From Erythroxylum novogranatense (Eukaryota; Streptophyta; Magnoliopsida; Malpighiales; Erythroxylaceae): DNA of 64,000 bases. This document shows positions 1 through 11,918 of the stretch, in pieces. The notes below the pieces were generated by a model that saw only the letters and a program-made list of their open reading frames with translations, did not search any database and had not been told where the DNA came from. Position 1 is the first letter of the stretch. Every line of letters begins with the position of its first letter. The position numbers were made by a program, and so were the translations under genes. The DNA lies in the NCBI GenBank assembly GCA_029891385.1, contig CM057230.1, positions 34,551,402 to 34,615,401 on the forward strand, in the 5' to 3' direction.

Positions 1-615
1 TCCCATTTAGCCAAGAGATCAGCCACAAATTCATCAAGACACTTACTTGAGTAATAAAGCACAATTTGGCAGCACACAACAAACAATCTTCTTACTTGAA
101 TTTACCACTTATCTAACATTATTCAAACATCAAAACCAAATCCAAAACCAATCCAACACATGTTCAATCATTTAGCCTCACATAAACATGCACTTATACC
201 CATACAATTATCTATTTAGCAACACAAACATACTACTTTCACTCTTTCAACACCTTTTACCCATAAATTTTAAAAATTCACATTTCCTATCTTTTATACC
301 CGACAATTGTCAATGAATTCATGTACCACTTTATGAGCTAGTAATCATTATGTAAATGCATGTATGCTAATAAGATGCATTAACAAAACCAATGCATTTC
401 CTTTGTCTCTCCTTGAGCACACTTGTACAATATTTCAGGTCCTCACCCTATATTGGAGTGCCTGCATTCTTACCCCTATATTGATGCCTAAAATACCTAA
501 CTATTTCGTGCTTTATATGAATAAGCACAGATTCTCTTATACTCCATAAATAGAAAACAGCCACGATCCTCACTACTCCAAAACCATCACCCACTCACTT
601 AATGTATGATAAAGC

Positions 616-617
<2 letters not shown>
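1..617. other. left-edge AT-rich sequence, no gene recognised
   Basis: No coding region, RNA gene or terminal repeat can be supported here. Short open frames exist but have no recognisable motif and low-complexity composition. It lies left of the 830-5071 solo LTR, so it belongs to the older host sequence into which that LTR inserted, perhaps the 3' portion of the Athila-type element at 5077-11918. Confidence 0.4.

Positions 618-682
<65 letters not shown>
618..682. repeat. (TA)n microsatellite
   Basis: About 65 bases of uninterrupted alternating T and A. A minus-strand reading frame runs through it as an Ile-Tyr repeat, so that frame's C-terminal end is an artefact of the microsatellite. Confidence 0.95.
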
Positions 683-683
<1 letters not shown>

Positions 684-686
<3 letters not shown>

Positions 687-824
687 TAGTGTATCTTAAT
701 GTAAAAGCATTGGACTTGTTAGGATCATAATCCTCTTCACTATTAATCTTACAATAATAATATTTAGCCTTCTTCCCATATGGAAAATTTGCTCTCAAAT
801 CTAAATAATCTTGAGTTTCCATAA
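684..824 (-). pseudogene. unidentified coding-like remnant left of the solo LTR
   Basis: An open minus-strand stretch of about 47 codons starts with METQDYLDLRANF and ends in the TA repeat. It lies directly across the solo LTR from the env-like remnant at 5130-5545 and on the same strand. Before the LTR inserted (TSD AAATC at 825-829 and 5072-5076) the two were contiguous, so this may be the downstream part of the Athila-type third reading frame. The frames on the two sides do not match without a shift. I do not recognise a domain. Confidence 0.25.
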
Positions 825-2694
825 AAATCTGTAATACATCATTACCATAGAGCAGATACCCGAATATCTAGATGACATTTAAGAACATATCCTATGAGAA
901 TGGCATGTTAGAGCAATCATATTCACTATTATGGCATCATACAGAACATAAGTAATCATAAGTTCATCATTTCTCATTTCGTTTCACAAACATCATTCAC
1001 ATTGTCATTACATCTCATAATCCATATATGTGCATTACACAAACATATGAGTGTTTACTGTTCTTTACAAATGATCTAACATGAAATGAGATGCTAATAC
1101 AAACAATCTATCTAAACTCCTCAGACATCAGCTAACCAAACCTTTGAGTCATTCTTGATTCCAAAATTGGCAATACTAGACTGCTACTAGATTGCGTTAG
1201 AAGCTAGGTCTCCTTAGTACTTGAATCATAACATTGCAATTTTGATGATTTTTGCGAACTCATTGAGTGAATCATCATCGATGTACTCACTCGAGTCAAA
1301 ACATAACATCACAAGTATATCACATTAGCTTGAATCAATTCCCATACAATTTTGTATACCAAATCACACTATACATCATATCTCAATAAGCACCTTATAA
1401 TACGAACATGTCATAGAATCTTTTCAAAACAATCCAATCTTTCACCTCAATCATTCATATCATCAATATGTATACAAGTACTGCAGATCACTATATCAAC
1501 ACAATTCAGTACTTCTTTTCACAATCATTCATATGTACACAAACATAACATAACATTATATCAACTCAATTTAGTCATTCTTTACAATGTTTTACATGAT
1601 ACATGTAAAGATATATATACAATGAACATGAGATTCCACTTTCATTTTTATTTTGTTGTGACCGAGTGCCTATTTAACTGTCCCGTATCTATTGTAGATA
1701 CCGAGCTCATTTCAAATATTGTCCTATACCCATTATGGATACCAATCTTATTAATCATTGAGCCTATGGCTCTGTGTGCATGTCTATAAGCTTTAAGGTC
1801 TTTTTCATATTGGTCACTCTAGTCACAACTCCTTTATCTGATCATGCATATCAATGTAATGAAAATGCTTCAAATCATATATTATGCTATCAATAACTCT
1901 CATTCAGTGTGCACAGTTATATAGCACATTCATCGGATTTAAGTCTGACATTCAACATATAGTTGAAAACATAATTTCCATATTCACATTCAATTTGCAA
2001 ACACTTCCAATATAGTCCTGAATATCAAAATTCTCGGACCATCAATGTCATTAACACAATCATATTGGTGACAGTTCAATATCTAAACAGTTAATTAACA
2101 ATAATTCAAATATAGTGAGTAAATATCTAGGTTAACTCATAGTATTCTCTAGATAACTATTGCCTTGACGAGCCAGCAATGTATGGAAGCTGTTGGTCAA
2201 TTTATGCTTCTAAATCAAGTAATACACACATATGTACACATTACTAACTTGTTTAATCAAATAAGTACTCAATCATACATATGTATATATGTTATGTTCA
2301 ATGCATGTTCAATTGACTTTTCTTGGTTATGTATCCTTAATCACAAATCTTGATCATTCAAATATTATAACTTATAGTAACTTATTTTTAATTAGGTTAC
2401 GCCTTAATTAAGTTTGACTGCTCCAAATTCACCACTCATTCATTCACCAATCCCCTTTTTTTTCTAATGTTTTATATTCACATAATTTCCTAATTCTCAT
2501 CCATTTATACCTAGTTTACATTATTCATATCCTTTAAATCACATTTGCATCCATAAGAATATCTTTATACTATCAACAACTCATACTTCCCAAATCCATA
2601 TACATTGATATCAAAACAATCCATTGCTTAAGTTTCAACATCAATTAACAACCTAAACTTATCAAACCCTTAACCACTTTATCGAACATCAAAC

Positions 2695-3704
2695 TGTTAA
2701 GTCAAAATGACTTTACATTAATGATTTTGATGAAGTACAAATAATGAAGGGATGAAAAACAGACGGAGAATCCAAAAAATAGACGAAGAAGGAAAAGCGG
2801 ACGGAAGATATTGAAAAGCAGACGGAAGATATTAAAAAGCAGAAGGAAGAATTAAAAGACAGACGAAGAATCGAAAAGCAGACGGAAACGAAAAACAAAC
2901 GGAAGAATAAAAAAAACATACGGAAGATTAAAAAGCAGACGAAGAATAAAAAGCAGACGAAGTAGAAAAGCAGACGGAAGCCAAAAACAGACGAAGAATA
3001 AAAAGCAGACGATGAAAAGCAGACGGAGGCAAATCAAGAATCGGTTCGAGTTTGTTACAGAACTCAACTGAATAATCGTTTCTTTCAAGATTCAAGAAGC
3101 AAGAATCAAGAAGCAAGATTCAAGAAGCAGTTACAGACGAAGGCTATAAATATAAGTCGAAGTTAAAGATTGCAAAGTTAGTTGATATACATTTACGTGT
3201 ACATTGAAAAGCTTATTTGAGAGTTTACTGTGCAAATAGCTAAAGCTATCTTACTGTAACAAAGCTAAAAAATCTTTCTGTAAGAAAGTAGTGAGATAAC
3301 TGCAGAGGCTAAGTGTGAAAGAATCTTGTTGTAAGAGACCTGAAGAGGCTCGGAGTAAAAGAATACTTGTAACATTTGTTAAGTAGTGAAATCTCAGAAA
3401 GCGATCTGAGGACTGGACGTAGCCCACGGTTTGGGGTGAACCAGTATAAAAATTACTGTGTCAACTTCTCTCTATCCCTATATATCTTAACGTTCAAAGT
3501 TTCATTTTTTACTTAGTTTTCTAACAAGTTTTCGAAAATACGATTAACTTTGATTTACAACAGTTTCTTTGAAAAGAACAAGTTTTTCTTTTGACAAAAC
3601 GTTTTTGAAGATTTTTCAAAAAGGAGAAATACACAATTCAACCCCCCTTCTTGTGCATTTATATATCGTATAATAAGCATTGTAATAACATGTGATTCAC
3701 TTCA
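2695..3704 (+). mobile_element. solo LTR, SIRE/Maximus-like Ty1/copia, nested
   Basis: It begins TGTTAAG and ends TTCA and is flanked by an exact CAAAC duplication (2690-2694 and 3705-3709). Two stretches are typical of SIRE-type LTRs: GGACGTAGCCCACGGTTTGG near 3415-3434, and a C-run near 3638 (TTCAACCCCCCTTCTTG) close to the 3' end. The first third (about 2750-3025) is a purine-rich array of degenerate GCAGACGGAAGA units. Open frames on the minus strand are translations of that array and not genes. No internal region is present. Confidence 0.8.
2750..3025. repeat. degenerate GCAGACGGAAGA short tandem array
   Basis: About twenty imperfect 12-20 base units containing AGCAGACG(G)AAG are spaced irregularly inside the SIRE-like solo LTR, upstream of where its core promoter would lie. 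The strand asymmetry (almost no pyrimidine runs on plus) is striking. Confidence 0.8.
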
Positions 3705-3815
3705 CAAACTAGGTTCATTTCTAAGCCGTAATCAAGTTCAAAGATGCCAATGTAAAGTGTCTTTTTCTCATGTGGTTCAAAAATTGCACAAAAAAGAATT
3801 TACCATGTCAAAACC

Positions 3816-3925
3816 TTGCCCACAATTATGGGGTACCTTCCCACGATTGTGACAGAAGCTAATGCATTTACTTGCAGTCGTGGGATGAGTGCCACTATCA
3901 TGGGCTACTCATGGACTACCCATTT
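3816..3925. repeat. decayed palindromic block within the solo LTR
   Basis: Several CCCAC...GTGGG-like inverted pairs (CCACAATTATGGGG, CCCACGATTGTG, CAGTCGTGGG, ATCATGGGCT) cluster here, about 1.16-1.25 kb into the minus-strand LTR. The block sits at roughly the position of the GC-rich palindrome cluster in element E's LTR and may be a CpG-depleted relative of it. That relationship is inferred from position and style, not from alignment. Confidence 0.4.
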
Positions 3926-5129
3926 TCCTACAATTTTCCATATTCAAACATTTTCATTTCAATTTCAAAACACCTTCATAATAGTTCTTAAATTATGCCT
4001 CAAGTATACCTTAATTATATGTCAATTCCTCGCCAATCTCATCTCTAATTCTAACTCAAAATCATTCATTTAGCAGCTCATAACTTGTCTTTCATTCATC
4101 AAAACAAAACAGAAACTATCCAATTCACTATCACATTCCAGGACAACATCATCATCAACATAATATACAATGCATCCCAATTTCATCATCATAAACCTTC
4201 TATGATAACATGCCATAAAGATCAATCTTTTACTTACTTGTCTATCTCAAATTCCAGCTCAAAGATCAAGCTAATCCATCTCTCCATGCATGCAAAAATC
4301 ATCATGAATTTAAGGTGGGAATTGAATGTATTTCAGCTAAGATCAAAGGCTATAATAAGAACAACTATGTTCTGATTCTTTACCTAACTTTGTGAAGGTG
4401 AAAGGATGGATTATTGGTGTAGCAATTAGACATAAACATAGGCAAGATACAAAGGGTGAGAGTGTTTCGATGATGTTAGAAGAAGAAAGAAAAAGAAATA
4501 ATCAAAACTAATTTTACTCCTGCAGAAACTTAACACCTTAGATGCTATGTATCTCCATATTACCATGACATATGTCCCTAAGCATGTTCTCCATTTTTCC
4601 TACATATTTGTTGCCAAATGTCACCTAGTTATTAGTCCATTTTTCAATCCATGATCAATGCTATTTGTCAATTAATTTGCTATATTAAATGTCACTCATT
4701 TATCTATGTCAAATGTCACTCCATTATAGGCTTAGTCATCCTAATTTTCTATGGTCCACTTGTCTTACCATTTGGCAATTTTCCTAGACCAAATGTACAT
4801 TTTAATTTATCAATTTTCCAATTATACTGATTAATTCCAATTTACTACTTGTAATCAATCAAACCAAAATGCAAGGCATAAACAATGCACAATTCATATT
4901 TTAAACCTTTCATTCCTCAAAATAAATCAATTGAGTGCATATACATTCTTTGTAATGTGTACTAAATCATAATGTATGTGAATCAAATGCAATTCATAAA
5001 TTTTCAATGATATAGCTTCTATACAATAGTCTAAGGTTATAATCCCTCAATTTGAAAAAATGGCTATTACAAAATCCTAATCATATAAGCTCATCATCAC
5101 AGAAAACTCCTAACTCTTCCTCATCTTGT

Positions 5130-5545
5130 CCCCCAACATTATAAACTAAAATAAAATGCCCTTTTTTGGAAAGAAAGTGGAGCAGAACTTTAGTGTAAGC
5201 TCCTTGTTAGAGTATTTCAAAGAACTTGGACCATACACACACTTATAAAATATTAAGCCTATTGTACGAAACTAACTTGCTCTAGTGCTTACCATTCTAC
5301 ACATCTGCCTATCCCAAAATTCTTGTCCTTCAATCTTTGAAATTGTGCACTATGAGCTTTGATATTGAATTGAAGCTTATTATGACGTGTAGGTGGAGGT
5401 AAAGCAACCATAGTTGATGATGAATGGACTCTAGCTTGGTCTTTTGAAGAGCCTTTGTCTTTCAGTCGCTTTTGTGGTTTCTCCTCTTTTTATCCTCTAT
5501 TGCATAGCCTCTACTCTCCTAGGCATAATTCTTAAAAAGAAACAA
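5130..5545 (-). pseudogene. env-like third ORF remnant of the Athila-type element
   Basis: A minus-strand frame starting near 5540 (MPRRVEAMQ) is followed by basic residues and several stops, then a stretch resembling W-KFFE-----AYTKVLLHFL near 5240-5180. Athila-group elements carry a poorly conserved extra ORF after integrase, and its position fits. The match is weak and the reading is heavily interrupted; it could equally be non-coding 3' sequence. Function, if any, is lost. Confidence 0.35.
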
Positions 5546-6924
5546 AGTGTGAGAAAGTAAAGATAGAAGTACTAAATAACAATCTTGCCCACATTAGGCT
5601 CCTATAATCACTATTAATTATGCAATTAAGTTATAAAAATAAAAAAAATGGGTAATGGACAATTAGAAATCAAAATAAACTAAAAATGTTAATGAAATTC
5701 ACAAAATCCTTAAAACATCAACCTGATTGCAAAATTGGGAATATAATGAGATATGCAATAACAAACCAAAATAAGGGTTATTGCATAATTACTTACTAAT
5801 GGAAATTGGTAGAATTGAGAATGAAAATGAATACTAAATGAATAATTAAGAATTAAGATATCGTAATATAAAATGCAGATAAATTTAAGTGAACAAGTAA
5901 TTAAATGAAAGAAAACAATAATCTATGTACAAAATGAATGATACAAGAGGCAATTCAAATCTAACAGTGAGCATAAACAAGAACCTAAATTGAATTTGGG
6001 CAAATCTCAGTGCAATATGACATTTAAATCAATAATTAATAAGAACAAACATGAAGTTTAACCTAAAGTCAAAAAAAAGAAGAAAATATGATTAGATATA
6101 CATAAGATTGCAACATAAACTACAATAATGATTTGAAAAGATCAAACCCTATTAGAGAAATTCTCCAAAAATCAAAGTTAAAATAACAAAAATACATAAG
6201 GATATGAAAAAGGGTCGCAAGTGGTATCAAACATTCACTGATAGGTCACACAAGAGGAAGGAAGGTGAAAAAGTGGAGTGGAGTGAAAGAGAGGCACGAG
6301 TCAAACACTATTTATGGAAAAATCTATATCTAAAACATACAGGGTTGAAAATGGACATGTTTACATGACACGTTCATAATAGGTACATAATATGAGCATG
6401 TCTAGTAACCACATAAGTCACTGTAACCATGTAAAAAAAATTTAAAAATTCAAAAAAACTGACACGAACATGTTTAACAATCATGTAAGTTATTGGATCC
6501 TTGTCAAGTCTATGTAGGTTAACAGAAATATGGACACAAGCATACCTAGTGACTATGTTTACCTGTAGATTACTAAAAACTTAATAAATTTCTTGCTTAA
6601 CCTCAAAGCTAATCACATAAAATGCACTAACAACTCATAAGTAGGATAAAATATTGAAGATGCTTATAAGCCTAATATAAAACCCTAATCTAAGTATTGA
6701 CATAACATAAAATGAGCCATGCATTAATAAAATCCTAGAACTAAACTACAAGATAATCATAATACAAAGAATCAATTTAACTAACAAGTATCCTAATTCA
6801 ATGGTTGCCTCCTAAGCGACACTTATTTAACTTCCTTAGTTAGATATTCTTATACATAACTAAGATGACTTGTGGAGATTGATCTCCTCCTTACTAACAT
6901 CATGTTCACCTCCATAATATAATT
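5546..6924. other. 3' non-coding region of the Athila-type element
   Basis: AT-rich sequence between the integrase end and the env-like remnant, with no sustained open frame on either strand. A few CATGTAA/ACATGTT motifs recur around 6350-6560. I see no gene, RNA or terminal repeat. Confidence 0.4.
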
Positions 6925-7780
6925 TTAAGGATGACCATTCACTTTAAAATTACCTTTTTCTGGATGACTTACCTCGACTATACCATATGACAAATACCTT
7001 TTCAATAGTAAGGGACTAGAAAATCTTGATTTGAGTTTACTCAAAACATTCTTAGACGAGAATTTTACATAAAGGCATTTGGTATAGCTCCTTAAATTGC
7101 TTAGATTGCTTAATCCTCCTGTTATGACATCTTTTACTTTGTTCTTTGTATAACTTAGAGTTCTTATAGCCATCAATTTCCATTTTTCTAACTAATTTCC
7201 TAGTAACTTCCTCTTCTCACTTATAATTTGAAGATCAAAGTTATGAGTTTAATATCCTAGTATTCCTTATATTCTAACTGTACATGTAAGTGACATGCTT
7301 TCCGATAGACAAGCCTATATAGTGTAGTGCTAATTGGTGTTTTATATGTCATTTTGTAGGACCATAATGCATCGTCTAACTTGATTGACGAATCTTTGCT
7401 ATATTATTCTACAGTCTTTTCCAGAATATGTTTTAAATTCCTATTAAGTACCTTCACTTAGCCATTTGTTTAAAGGTGATATAGGATCATAATTCTATGT
7501 GCGATTCCATAAATTTTTAGTATCCTTTCAAATTTCTCATTGCAAAACTATGTTCCTTTATTACTACTAATTGTTTTAGGTGCATCAAAGCGTGAAAAAG
7601 GTTTTTTTTTTATACGAATTTTACTACCACTTTAGCATCATTTGCAGGTAAAGCTTGAGCTTTAACCCATTAGAGCCATAATCAACAGAAATTAGGACGT
7701 ATTTGTTACCCAAAAAATTTGAAAGGTTACTTATAAAATCAATATCCCCAAATATCAAATACTTCACACACAAACTATCA
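6925..7780 (-). pseudogene. integrase remnant, Athila-type
   Basis: Minus-strand fragments match the catalytic and C-terminal parts of gypsy integrase: NGD/DIDFIG near 7735, a degraded SxxGTxFCN near 7550, the region around LEKTVEYS near 7420, then KLDDALWSYKMTYKTPI (about 7380-7330). The intact stretch at 7176-6925 ends in GNFKVNGH, the usual end of Athila-type integrase. Integrase inserts the cDNA into the host chromosome; this copy has multiple stops and frameshifts and cannot act. No chromodomain is present, as expected for the non-chromovirus branch. Confidence 0.75.
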
Positions 7781-7873
7781 CACAAAGATATATACCTTTA
7801 GGCATCCTGAAAATTGATGGCCAATAAGAACTTGCGTAAGCACTTTTCCAAGAATGAATCATTTATGTCCTCT

Positions 7874-8185
7874 TCATTCAACTCCTCCAAATTTAGACCC
7901 ATTATGTAACATGATCTTATTACGACTTATCTTTCTTGATTGAATACATGATCGTAGGCCAAATAAATGGTATGTTCCCAGGTTTTTAGCTCCCTTCTTA
8001 TCCTTAATATTTAGATTAAATTCCTGCAATAACAAAATCCATATAATTAACTTAGGTTTAACGTCCAACTTTTTTAGTAAGTATTTTAATGCAAAGTGGT
8101 TGGTATAAACAACAACTTTAGAGAAGATTAGGTATGATCTAAATTTATCAAACATAAAAACCACTACTAGCAATTCTTTCTTCAT
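7874..8185 (-). pseudogene. RNase H remnant, Athila-type
   Basis: A 103-codon stretch starts [18 protein letters not shown] and contains [13 protein letters not shown] (catalytic TDH is TNH here) and [17 protein letters not shown]. This is the distinctive RNase H sequence of plant gypsy polyproteins. The LADxLSR-type end is altered to LGTYHLFG. In the intact polyprotein it follows RT and removes RNA from the RNA:DNA hybrid. The D-to-N change in the active-site motif and the surrounding stops indicate a dead copy. Confidence 0.85.
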
Positions 8186-8449
8186 GGTATTATAGTTCTC
8201 TTGAGCGTCGGTTAAGTCTTACTAACATAGTAAATTGGTTGAAAATTCTCATCCTTCCTCTATTAAAAAATTGCACCTACTACAATATCACTTACAACAC
8301 ACGTTATTTCAAAAGGCAAATTCCAATCTAGTGTAACCATAATTGGGGCATTAGTCAACTTGTTCTTAAGGTTGTTAAAAGCATCTAAACACTATTAAGT
8401 GAAGTTAAATGGCACATGTTTTTCCAGTAATTTGTTTAAAGGCTTAGCA

Positions 8450-9260
8450 ATTTTAGAGAATTCTTTAATAAATATTTTATAAAATCTTGTATGCCCTAAA
8501 AAGCTTCTAGTTGTTTTAACTGAGTAGGGGTGGTAGTTTCTCTATAGTTTCTATTTTAGCTTTATCTACCTCAATACCCCTATATGAAATTTTATGGCCT
8601 AAAACTATACTCTCTTATACCGTAAAATGACACTTCTCCCAATTCAATTCAGATTAGTTTCCCTATATCTCTCAAACAATCTTTCTAAATTATAGAGGCA
8701 TAAATAAAAAGAACCACTAAAAAAATCATCCGTACATACCTCTATGATGTCCTCAACTAAATCATCAAAAACTACCATTATGCACTTTTGAAACCTAGCA
8801 GGCGCATTGTACAATCCAAAGGGTATCCTCCTATAAGAGAATGTACTGTAAGGACTTGTGAATGTTATCTTTTTCTTGATCTAAGAATCAATAAGAACTT
8901 AGAAATAGCCCAAAATCTCATTCAAAACTAGTAGCACATGTATCTAGCTAGTCACTCTAACATTTAGTCTATGGACGGTAAAGGAAAGTTATATTTTTTA
9001 GTAATATCATTTAGCTTCCTATAAATAATGCATGCTCTCTTACTAGTGAAGATTCTTATGGGAATCAATTCGTTCTTCTCATTGGGTACTTTAGTCATTC
9101 CTCCCTTCTTTGGTACAATATGTATAACACTTACCTAGGAAGTATCAGAAATAGAGTAAATCACACTAGCATCTAAGAGTTTAGTTACCTCTAACTTTAC
9201 TACTTCCTTCATATTGGGATTCAAGCTTTTTAGGGTTATATAACTGACACAAAATCATCC
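8450..9260 (-). pseudogene. reverse transcriptase remnant, Athila-type
   Basis: Read from about 9240 downwards on the minus strand: LNPNMKEVVKLEVTKLLDA, PKKGGMTKVPNEKNELIP, a degraded YRKLN, FPLPSID, and near 8840-8770 YRRIPFGLYNAPARFQKC followed by VVFDD in place of the F/YxDD active site. Order and spacing are those of gypsy RT. Several in-frame stops and indels interrupt it. Confidence 0.85.
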
Positions 9261-9711
9261 TTTATAAGAATTTTGTAAGTGCAAAAGGAGGATAATTCCT
9301 CTGTTGTCAAAAATCTTTCAAGCAATAACCCTTTTATGCTCTCTAAGCACATTTAACAACTTCTCTTTTTGGTCCAACTCTAAATTTGAAGCAATAATCA
9401 CCAAAAACTTTGAATTATTCTCTAAAAATGCATATTCCAAATAACTAGGCAACTTCTTTAACTATAATTTTGACAAATCTCTAATAACAAGTTTCATCCC
9501 CTTCTCATTGCTTCTATCAATCTTTTCAAACTCCTTCCTCACATAGGTTAATTAGCCTCTAAGTAGACTACTTGTCTTTCTTTATGGATCTATCCTTATC
9601 TTCCTCTTTACCATAAATAAGGTACAACTCCAACAGGTCTCTAAAAATAAAATACTGAACAACATTTAAAACTACAAAATCAATGTTATCAATAAAATAA
9701 CCAATATCATC

Positions 9712-9981
9712 TTATTCAAGGGAATGTCTCATGAAATCGGATATTTTATAGGGAACCTCTTCTTTCCCAACCCTAAACACTAGTTTGTTATCACTAACAT
9801 CAATTATAGTTCTAGCAATGGCTAAAAAGGGTTGACCTAAAATCAAAGGTACCTCTATATCCTTATCCATATCTAAGATCATAAAATTAACTAGAAAAAT
9901 AAATGTATCAACTTTAATAAGCACATCCTTAATAATACTCCTATGATACTTAACCAATATATATACTAACTTAATGCTCAT
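9712..9981 (-). pseudogene. retropepsin (aspartic protease) C-terminal part, Athila-type
   Basis: An uninterrupted 89-codon frame contains IIKDVLIKVDTFIFLVNFM, DMDKDIEVPLILGQPFLA and ARTIIDV, diagnostic of the protease of Athila/Tat elements. The N-terminal catalytic D-S/T-G segment lies upstream (above 9981) and is disrupted. The protease releases gag and pol products in an active element. This fragment has kept its frame by chance in an otherwise broken gene. Confidence 0.85.
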
Positions 9982-10949
9982 TATATTAGGTTTAGTTCTC
10001 TTAATTCAAATTCTTAAATAATTTATAGTGCAACAAGTTATAGCCCTCAAATCAACCAAAGTTTTTTTTTACTAACAAAATACTATTTAAACAAGAGATA
10101 GTAAGGCTCCCTAGATCTTTAAGCTTCTTGGGCAACTTGTTTTGTAGAATAGCAGCATTCCTCACTCAATGTCACTATAGCTAACTACTATAACCTCCTC
10201 TTATTAGATAGCAATTCCTTTAAAAACTTAGCATACTTTGGCATCTACAAAAGATCCTTAACAAAAGGTAATATGAAGTTGTTTAAAAAGTTCAAGAAAT
10301 TTATGAAACTAATTATCTATAAAATCTTTCTTCAACTTAGCAAGATATGCAATGGTGGGTTAGAATTTCTTAACTTTTGAAGGATTCTCTTTGTCTTTAC
10401 TTTCTCTTAACTACTCTTATCAGTCTCCTCCTCACTCTAGGTTTTATTTTTGACTTAAAATTCCTTTTCACTCCTAAGAGTGACCGCCTTCACATGTTCT
10501 TTAGGATTTATCTAGGTGTCATAAGGTAAACTCCCTTATTTTCTTTTAGAAACTAGTTTGCTGGCTAATCAATCTGGTTTTCCAAGTTATGGATAGAAGC
10601 TTTTTTATTTCCTTCTAAAGTTTTAGTAATTGTAATCTTATCTTTGGAGTTTGGAGAAATTTAGTCATTACATTTCCCAAACTTGGCTCCTTTTCCTATG
10701 GTAGGTGTTGCTAAAATCCTGGTAGGGGTTGTTCCTTGCTTTCCTTAATTTCTCTAAGAGAAATTTAGATGATTCCTCCCTTCTGGATTATATGTATTAT
10801 TGTAAGGATTATTTTGAGGTTACAAGCATTCCTTATATATAGTTTACATGCTCTGTCTTTGCCACAACCTTTGTTGCCTGACATTTTTAACTTGCATGCC
10901 CTAGCTCGGGCAAGTCACACTACATCACTTGGAATAGCTGAGAATTCAT
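9982..10949 (-). pseudogene. gag C-terminal/gag-protease linker remnant
   Basis: Minus-strand sequence between recognisable gag and protease. It is full of stops, with occasional Lys-rich stretches as in the linker of Athila-type elements. No zinc knuckle could be identified with confidence. Confidence 0.4.
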
Positions 10950-11692
10950 TGTCAATTCTTTTTACACAAAGCTTCAACCTGACCTTCTAAAGTTGTAACT
11001 GCATCTACATCATTAACTCCAGCTAACTTGCTAAGTTTTACTCAAGAAGAGCACCACTAATAGTAGTTCATTGTCATGTCCTTAATGAGAACTTGGGTTT
11101 CTTTTGGGGTTTTATTGTTTAAAATACTCCTAATTACTACATCAGTCACCTACCTAGTTGTTTGATTGAGCCTATTGTAGAAAGTCTGAATGTGTAACCA
11201 TGGTGGTAAATCATGATATGGGCAGTTTCTTAGCAACTTCTTAAATCTATCTCATGTATCATATAAGGTCTTTGAATAAATCAATTATAGGGAGAGATTT
11301 CATTTCTTAGCTTAAGAGTTTTGACTGTGGAAAATATTTCAAAGAGAATTTCTTTGTCATCTAGTTCCATGTAGTGATAGATCCCTTAGGTAAAGAATTT
11401 AACCATTTCTTAGCTCAGTTCCTGAAAAAGAATGGAAATAATTTCAATCTAATTACATCATCAATGGCACCATTAATCTTAAAGATGCCACAAATATCTA
11501 GAATATTGGCTATATGTGCATTGGGATCCTCATCATACAATCCATCAAACTGGACAAACTACTGTACCATCTGAATAATGTTTGATTTAATCTCAAAGTT
11601 GTTAGTAGTAATAGTTGACCTTATAATGCTAGAATCTATCCCATTCAAGTCTAGCTTAGCATAATCAAACATTATCATTGGTTAATCTGCCA
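10950..11692 (-). pseudogene. gag (capsid) remnant, Athila-type
   Basis: From a start near 11692 the minus strand reads through TTNNFEIKSNIIQMVQ, DEDPNAHIANILDICGIFKI, IRLKLFPFFF, KKWLNSLPKGSITTWN, TLKLRNEIS and LPPWLHIQTFYNRLNQTTR. This is the conserved retrotransposon gag core of Athila-group elements, with several stops. Capsid forms the particle in which reverse transcription happens. The remaining leader (11693-11918) is cut by the SIRE-like insertion. Confidence 0.85.
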
Positions 11693-11918
11693 TGATTTAT
11701 GAATCTTTAGTCTCAATCTAGAGTTTCAACTCCTCTATCCGTTGATCTATATTTACCTCTCTAATTAAGGCATTTCAAAGATTTATAAGAATCATCCTCT
11801 CAATTCTAGATCTTTTTAAAACATATTATATGGATTTCCTCATGTCATAAACTAACCCAAAGACCTACAAAAACAACAAAACATAGGAGTGAACTAAATA
11901 ACTAAACAAATTATAACT

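Larger units (their letters stand above)
830..5071 (-). mobile_element. solo LTR, Tekay/Del-like Ty3/gypsy, with a nested insertion
   Basis: On the minus strand it begins TGTAATAGCC (at 5071) and ends near TATTACA (at 830), with an exact 5 bp target duplication AAATC at 825-829 and 5072-5076. Removing the nested 1.0 kb insertion leaves about 3.2 kb. It is identified as an LTR by homology of its distal part to elements E and F. The minus-strand block at 1240-1290 reads CATCGATGATG then CAATGAGTTCGC, like 61849-61870. The block at 2113-2150 resembles the GAGGTGAGTAACCTAG site of E and F. The terminal CTCTATGGTAATG resembles CTCTACGGTAAGG at the E/F ends. There is no internal domain, PBS or coding sequence, as expected after LTR-LTR recombination. 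The hairpin 3' arm is decayed, so this is an old insertion. Confidence 0.85.
5077..11918 (-). mobile_element. degenerate Athila/Tat-type Ty3/gypsy element, internal region
   Basis: Minus-strand domains appear in the expected order gag, protease, RT, RNase H, integrase, followed by a weak env-like remnant. Each is recognisable as protein but broken by many stops and frameshifts. Its own LTRs are not seen: the right side is cut at 11919 by the SIRE-like element, just upstream of gag in what would be the leader, and the left side is cut by the 830-5071 solo LTR. It appears to be one of the oldest layers in the window. Confidence 0.85.

Noticed and set aside
2695..3704. Minus-strand Phe/Ser/Leu-rich frames considered as a membrane protein gene
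   Set aside because: They are translations of the purine-rich repeat array in a solo LTR.
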